DNA of 64,000 bases from PALSA-1003 sp963791945 (GTDB lineage: Bacteria; Pseudomonadota; Gammaproteobacteria; Burkholderiales; Casimicrobiaceae), in NCBI GenBank assembly GCA_963791945.1, contig CAWBUD010000002.1:1736001-1800000 (forward strand). The letters run 5' to 3'. The translations under genes and the position numbers were made by a program. Shown one piece after another: positions 59,817 to 64,000 of this stretch. The first letter of the stretch is position 1, and the number at the start of each line of letters is the position of its first letter. The notes beneath the pieces were generated by a model. It was not told where the DNA came from and made no database searches. It was given only the letters and a program-made list of their open reading frames with translations.

Positions 59817-62534
59817 GTGAGCCGCCTCGCCCGCTTCTTCGCCCGTCTGTCCCTGCGCCAGCGATTTCTCGTCGGCCCGTTGCTGGGGCTTGTCCTGTTG
59901 AGCGGGCTCGCCGCCGCCTTCACTTACGAGCTGCGGTACGAAGCTGGGCTGCTGAAGCGGGTCGCGGAGAGCGACATCGCGGGTTACGACCGCTATTCCG
60001 AAATCTTCGTCCGTCTGTCCGAGCAGCACATGGCACTGCTCGACGTGCTGCACGCCGCTCCCGACGTCGACGAGGAGCGGCTTTACGACGCCGGAAAGCG
60101 TCGCCTCGACGGCATCCACGCAGCCGTGAGCGATCTCGAGCGGGCGCTGCCCGCCGACCCCGCAGCGGCACGCGATGCCGACTCGGAGCTCGCGACGCGC
60201 CGTGGGGAGCTCATGGTCAGCACGCTCGCCTATCGCAACGCGGCCACGTCCGCGGTCACGAGGGCCACGATCAACCTGGCGCTGGAGCCGGGGGAGATAA
60301 TGGCGCTCAATCAGAAGTTCACGGCGATGGAACACTCGTTCGTGAGTCTTCTTCAGGCCAAACGCACCCGAGTACGGTCCGAGATCGCGGCGCGGATTCA
60401 CTACGGCGAGGTGAACGGCGCCGTCATTTTGGTCGGCGGCGTCTCCGCCGCGCTGCTCCTGCTCGCGCTCTCGATGGCGCTGTCGAAACTGCTCGCGCGC
60501 GCGCTCGAGACCCAGATCGAGACGTTGACCGAGCTCGGTACGCGAGCCGGCAACCGAATCTCCGTCGAGGGGAGCAACGAGATCGAGCGCATCGCTCATG
60601 CGCTGGCCGTTTTCCGGCAATCCCTGCTCCGACAGCAGGAGAGCGAACGAGCCTTGAGTGCGACCAACGCCTCGCTGACCGATGCGCTCCAGGAGGTGCG
60701 GCAGGCTCGCGGCGAGCTCGAGCAGCGCGTGGACGAGCGTACGCGCGAGCTCCAGGCGGCCAACAGCGAGCTGCAATCCGAGGTCCTTCAGCGCCGGGAG
60801 GCCGAACGACATCTGACGATCTACGCCGAGGTGATCCGCAGCACCGGCGAAGCCGTCGCCATTACCGATGCCTCCGGCACCTTGATCGAGGTGAACCCTG
60901 CCTACGAGGATGCGCATGCCCGCTCGCGCGACGAGCTCATCGGCACGCGGCTCTATCCGATCGAGCCCGGACGGGAAGGCGAGGAGCAGTGTCGCGAGCT
61001 CTGGCGGTCGGTCGAAGCGACTGGACACTGGACCGGCGAAGTGCTGGGACGCCGCGGAAACGGCGACACCTTCCCTTCGTGGGTGCTCGTCAATGCGCTG
61101 CGTGACGAGGCCGGCGCGCCGACCCACTATGTGTGCGTGTCGAGGGACATCACCGCGCTCAAGCGCAGCGAGGAGCAGCTTCAGCGGCTCGCGTTCTACG
61201 ACAGCCTGACGCAATTGCCCAATCGCGCGCTGTTCAACGATCGCCTGAGAGTCGCGCTCGCAGGCGCCGAGCGCCAGCACGACATCATCGCGGTCATGTA
61301 TCTGGACCTCGACGGCTTCAAGGAAGTGAACGACACGCTCGGACACGCGGCGGGCGACCGTTTGCTGATCGAGATCGGCGCACGCATCGGTTGCTGCGTC
61401 CGCGGCTCCGATACGCTGGCGAGAACCGGAGGCGACGAGTTCACGATACTGCTCGCTCGCGCCGGGTCGACCGGCGACGTCACGTCGATTGCGGAGCGCA
61501 TCGTCGAGGCAGTGGCCATGCCCTTCCAGGTGGGAGGCCGAACGGTCCGGGTCGGAGCCAGCATCGGCATCAGCTTCTATCCAAAGGACGGCCAGGACGC
61601 CGAAACGCTCCAGCTCAAGGCCGACCTCGCGATGTACAGGGCCAAGAAGGCGGGTCGTGGGCAGTACCGCGTGTTCGAAGGCGAGATGATCGGCGGGACC
61701 AGGGAGCGCCTGTCCCTGACCGCCGAGCTCGAAGCGGCGCTCGCCGGTGGCGAGTTCATCCTCTTCTATCAGCCGATCGTCAATGCGGCAACGGGCCAGG
61801 TGGAGCGCGCCGAGGCGCTGTTGCGCTGGCGGAAGCCGGGGTCCGGGTTGACGTTGCCCGATGCGTTCCTCCCTCACGCGGAGGGATGCGGTCTCATCCG
61901 CACGATCGATGCCTGGGCGCTCGAGCGCGCTTGCCGCGATGCGCGGAAGTGGCTCGCGGATGGATCGGGGCCGAGCGTTTGCGTGAACCTTTCCCCGGTC
62001 ACGATGCAGCAGCCCGACATCACGAGGATCATCGCCGGAGTGCTCGAGCGCACAGGGCTGGCGCCGCAGCAGCTCAACCTCGAAATCACCGAAAGCGCGA
62101 TCGTCTGTGACCCCCAAGCCACGCGCGATGCCCTGGACGCGATCGCCGCGCTGGGCGTCGGAGTATCGCTCGACGATTTCGGCACGGGCTACTCGTCCCT
62201 GAGCTATCTCACGCGCTTTCCGATCGATTGCATCAAGCTGGATCGTGCCTTCGTAGATCGGATCGGCAAGGACGCGGACAGCGAGGAGGGAATCCGCGCC
62301 CTGCTCGCGCTGGCGCGTCGACTCGGGTTGCGCGTCGTCGCCAAGGGCGTGGAGCACACCGACCAGCAGACGTTCCTTTCCGCGCTCGGTTGCGACCTCA
62401 TGCAGGGCTACCGCTTCGTTCGGCCGATGCCGGGCGACATGCTGCCGGACTGGCTCGCTTCGAACGGGCAGTCCTGGCTGCTCAAGACCAAGCGGTCGGC
62501 AGGCTCCGGGGCAAGCGGCACCAAGGCCTCCTGA
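59817..62534 (+). CDS. Membrane GGDEF-EAL protein with PAS domain
   Basis: This 905-residue c-di-GMP enzyme has a membrane helix at about 18-37, a periplasmic helical region, a second helix at about 205-228, a HAMP-like and coiled-coil linker, a PAS domain at about 340-460, a GGDEF domain with intact GGDEF (538-542), and an EAL domain with intact EAL (666-668), DDFGTGYSS and KLDRAFV. The late EGVE motif reads KGVE (Lys843), so phosphodiesterase activity is doubtful while cyclase activity looks possible. The GTG at 59817 overlaps the stop of a short upstream frame. The leader holds a c-di-GMP riboswitch. Confidence 0.93.
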   Translation: MSRLARFFARLSLRQRFLVGPLLGLVLLSGLAAAFTYELRYEAGLLKRVAESDIAGYDRYSEIFVRLSEQHMALLDVLHAAPDVDEERLYDAGKRRLDGIHAAVSDLERALPADPAAARDADSELATRRGELMVSTLAYRNAATSAVTRATINLALEPGEIMALNQKFTAMEHSFVSLLQAKRTRVRSEIAARIHYGEVNGAVILVGGVSAALLLLALSMALSKLLARALETQIETLTELGTRAGNRISVEGSNEIERIAHALAVFRQSLLRQQESERALSATNASLTDALQEVRQARGELEQRVDERTRELQAANSELQSEVLQRREAERHLTIYAEVIRSTGEAVAITDASGTLIEVNPAYEDAHARSRDELIGTRLYPIEPGREGEEQCRELWRSVEATGHWTGEVLGRRGNGDTFPSWVLVNALRDEAGAPTHYVCVSRDITALKRSEEQLQRLAFYDSLTQLPNRALFNDRLRVALAGAERQHDIIAVMYLDLDGFKEVNDTLGHAAGDRLLIEIGARIGCCVRGSDTLARTGGDEFTILLARAGSTGDVTSIAERIVEAVAMPFQVGGRTVRVGASIGISFYPKDGQDAETLQLKADLAMYRAKKAGRGQYRVFEGEMIGGTRERLSLTAELEAALAGGEFILFYQPIVNAATGQVERAEALLRWRKPGSGLTLPDAFLPHAEGCGLIRTIDAWALERACRDARKWLADGSGPSVCVNLSPVTMQQPDITRIIAGVLERTGLAPQQLNLEITESAIVCDPQATRDALDAIAALGVGVSLDDFGTGYSSLSYLTRFPIDCIKLDRAFVDRIGKDADSEEGIRALLALARRLGLRVVAKGVEHTDQQTFLSALGCDLMQGYRFVRPMPGDMLPDWLASNGQSWLLKTKRSAGSGASGTKAS

Positions 62535-62629
62535 TCTCGACTGCCGACTCTCGCCGCGCACGCGCGGCCCACAACCGAGACCTTCGACGTTACCCTTCGC
62601 TGACGCTCAGCAGGACCTGGCGCCGGCGT

Positions 62630-62800
62630 GGGATCCGCGCCCTCATTGATCGTCACGCCCGCCGTAGTGTGCGGGACGAAGACATGACATACGCCGTTCC
62701 GCACGCCGCTCCCGGAAACGAAGCTCGCAATCTCGCCGTCGAGCTTGATGAACTCGGTGCGCTCGCGCGATCGGACGGAGATCTCCGTGATGTGCGCCAT
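62630..62800 (-). pseudogene. N-terminal fragment of a YjbQ/UPF0047 protein
   Basis: 57 codons from an ATG at 62800 match the N-terminal part of YjbQ proteins: ITEISVRSRERTEFIKL, GVCHVFVPHTTAGVTINEG, ADP. In intact proteins about 80 more residues follow, including the second conserved histidine region. Here the frame instead runs into unrelated sequence complementary to the end of the GGDEF-EAL gene. The fragment is probably not functional. Confidence 0.7.
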
Positions 62801-62956
62801 GCCGCTCATTCTATCCGGTCTCGTGTAACGCAAAGGGTGTCAGTTCCGATTCGCCGGGAATGCCGGCCGCGTTGAGCTGCGTCAATACGCCTCGAGCGAC
62901 GCTGTGGCATCGTGGGATTCACCCGCCGAGACTCCGGCAAACCTCTTGGAGTCGAT

Positions 62957-64000
62957 ATGGCTAGCTCAGTTGCAACCGAACGTTCCCTCGCACCGACCGT
63001 TGTCCCCGCAGAACACTCGAAATGGCCGCATGTCGCCTGGCGCGCTCTCGTGCCGATCGCCGTCACGCTCGCGCTCTCGCTGTTGCCGCATCCGAACGGG
63101 CTCGCACCTCATGCATGGTATTTCTTCGCCATTTTCGCAGGCGTCATCGTCGCGCTGATGCTCGAGCCGCTGCCCGGCGGCGCCATCGGCTGGATCGGCG
63201 TCACCGTCGTCGCTGTGCTCGCGCCGTACGTGCTGTTCTCGCCCGAAGAGCTCGCGAAGCCGGGGTTCAAGGCGTACAACGCCGCGCTGACCTGGGGCCT
63301 CTCGGGCTTCGCCAACACGACCGTCTGGCTCATCTTCGGTGCATTCATGTTCGCGCTGGGCTACGAGAAGACGGGCCTCGGGCGCCGCATCGCGCTGCTG
63401 CTGGTGAAGAAAATGGGACGCCGTACGCTCACGCTCGGCTACGCGGTCGTGGCGAGCGACACGATCCTCGCGCCGTTCACGCCTTCCAACACGGCGCGTT
63501 CCGGCGGGACGATCTACCCGGTGATACGCAACCTCCCTGCGCTCTACGACAGCAAGCCGAACGACCCGTCGGCGCGGCGCATCGGCTCGTACCTGATGTG
63601 GGTCGCGATCGCGACCACCTGCGTGACCAGCTCGATGTTCGTCACCGCGATGGCACCCAACCTGCTCGCGATGGAGCTCGTGAACAAGACGGCGGACGCG
63701 GGCCTCAACTGGACGCGATGGTTTGTCGCCTTCGTCCCCGTCGGCATCGCGCTGCTCGTGCTCGTGCCGCTGGTGACGTACTGGATCTATCCACCCGAAG
63801 TGAAGGCCGGCGACGAAGTTCCGAAGTGGGCGGCCGCCGAGCTGGAGAGGATGGGCGGGTTCAAGAAGAGCGAGATCACGCTCGCTGTGCTGGTTCTGCT
63901 CGCGCTCGCTCTGTGGATCTTCGGCGGCAATTTCATCAACGCCACCACGGTGGCGCTGCTGGTGATCGCGCTGATGCTCGTCCTCAAGGTGGTGAGCTGG
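62957..64000 (+). CDS. DASS-family sodium/anion symporter (partial at the window end)
   Basis: The 348 codons present encode a divalent anion:Na+ symporter of the CitT/TtdT/SodiT1 type. The first helices (VPIAVTLALSLLPHP, FFAIFAGVIVALMLEPLPGG) and the motif region FALGYEKTGLGRRIALLLVK are followed by the first ligand-binding hairpin with APFTPSNTARSGGTIYPVI. It likely transports C4-dicarboxylates, citrate, 2-oxoglutarate or similar. The ATG at 62957 has TTGGAG upstream. The C-terminal third lies beyond the window. Confidence 0.9.
   Translation, partial: MASSVATERSLAPTVVPAEHSKWPHVAWRALVPIAVTLALSLLPHPNGLAPHAWYFFAIFAGVIVALMLEPLPGGAIGWIGVTVVAVLAPYVLFSPEELAKPGFKAYNAALTWGLSGFANTTVWLIFGAFMFALGYEKTGLGRRIALLLVKKMGRRTLTLGYAVVASDTILAPFTPSNTARSGGTIYPVIRNLPALYDSKPNDPSARRIGSYLMWVAIATTCVTSSMFVTAMAPNLLAMELVNKTADAGLNWTRWFVAFVPVGIALLVLVPLVTYWIYPPEVKAGDEVPKWAAAELERMGGFKKSEITLAVLVLLALALWIFGGNFINATTVALLVIALMLVLKVVSW

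Noticed and set aside
59508..62561. 1017-codon minus-strand open frame opposite the GGDEF-EAL gene
   Set aside because: Antisense shadow of a protein with intact GGDEF and EAL motifs; it would also cross the riboswitch in the wrong direction.

Overview
The window is GC-rich (roughly two thirds G+C by eye), gene-dense chromosomal DNA from a betaproteobacterium, most likely of the Burkholderiales. The reasons are the gene families present (PaaX-controlled paa genes, boxB, a BCAM0308-family protein, CaiB-type CoA transferases, DHA2/HlyD efflux next to marR) and the many GTG/TTG starts. No rRNA, tRNA, phage, intact insertion sequence or CRISPR array was seen.

Layout. 0-5.9 kb: an enoyl-CoA hydratase, then a DUF2783 / FAD monooxygenase / MBL-fold trio, a 2OG-Fe(II) dioxygenase and an unknown gene. 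6-15.3 kb: a phenylacetate catabolon on the minus strand (paaABCDE, paaN, paaG, paaI, paaK) with the divergent regulator paaX. 15.6-23.6 kb: fumarylacetoacetase and homogentisate dioxygenase downstream of a one-substrate ABC importer and an odd crotonase. 24.2-28.8 kb: a Csu-type (spore-coat-U) chaperone-usher pilus operon. 28.9-38.6 kb: a MetE-like methyltransferase, a branched-chain-type binding protein, a fused enoyl-CoA hydratase/3-hydroxyacyl-CoA dehydrogenase, boxB without boxA or boxC, an alpha/beta hydrolase, a CoA transferase and an acyl-CoA dehydrogenase. 38.6-41.4 kb: cysNC and cysD. 41.5-48 kb: a VOC dioxygenase and a MarR-controlled EmrAB-type efflux operon, with several broken genes. 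48.2-59.4 kb: two-component genes, an FNR regulator with all four cluster cysteines, and a low-oxygen/stress block (CBS protein, HPF, BCAM0308 protein, Hsp20, CoA-ligase-like protein, P-type ATPase, SLC13-like permease). 59.4-62.5 kb: a c-di-GMP-I riboswitch followed by a membrane GGDEF-EAL protein. The window ends inside a DASS anion symporter.

How it fits together. The first 42 kb is largely aromatic and acyl-CoA catabolism: phenylacetyl-CoA epoxidation, homogentisate cleavage, benzoyl-CoA epoxidation and beta-oxidation-like steps. The 48-59 kb block looks like an oxygen-limitation island related to the lxa locus of Burkholderia cenocepacia. An FNR-type box lies 28.5 bp upstream of a TATAAT in front of hsp20, as in class II FNR promoters, and a second dyad faces the divergent CoA-ligase/ATPase/permease genes.

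The most notable non-coding signals are the riboswitch upstream of a c-di-GMP enzyme, the FNR-type promoter pair, a near-perfect and probably leaderless marR promoter containing its likely operator, a 159-bp nested palindrome, and six copies of a dispersed palindromic repeat confined to 8.5-21.4 kb. Decayed genes (multicopper oxidase, RraA-like, SDR, PHA synthase, YjbQ) lie between intact operons.
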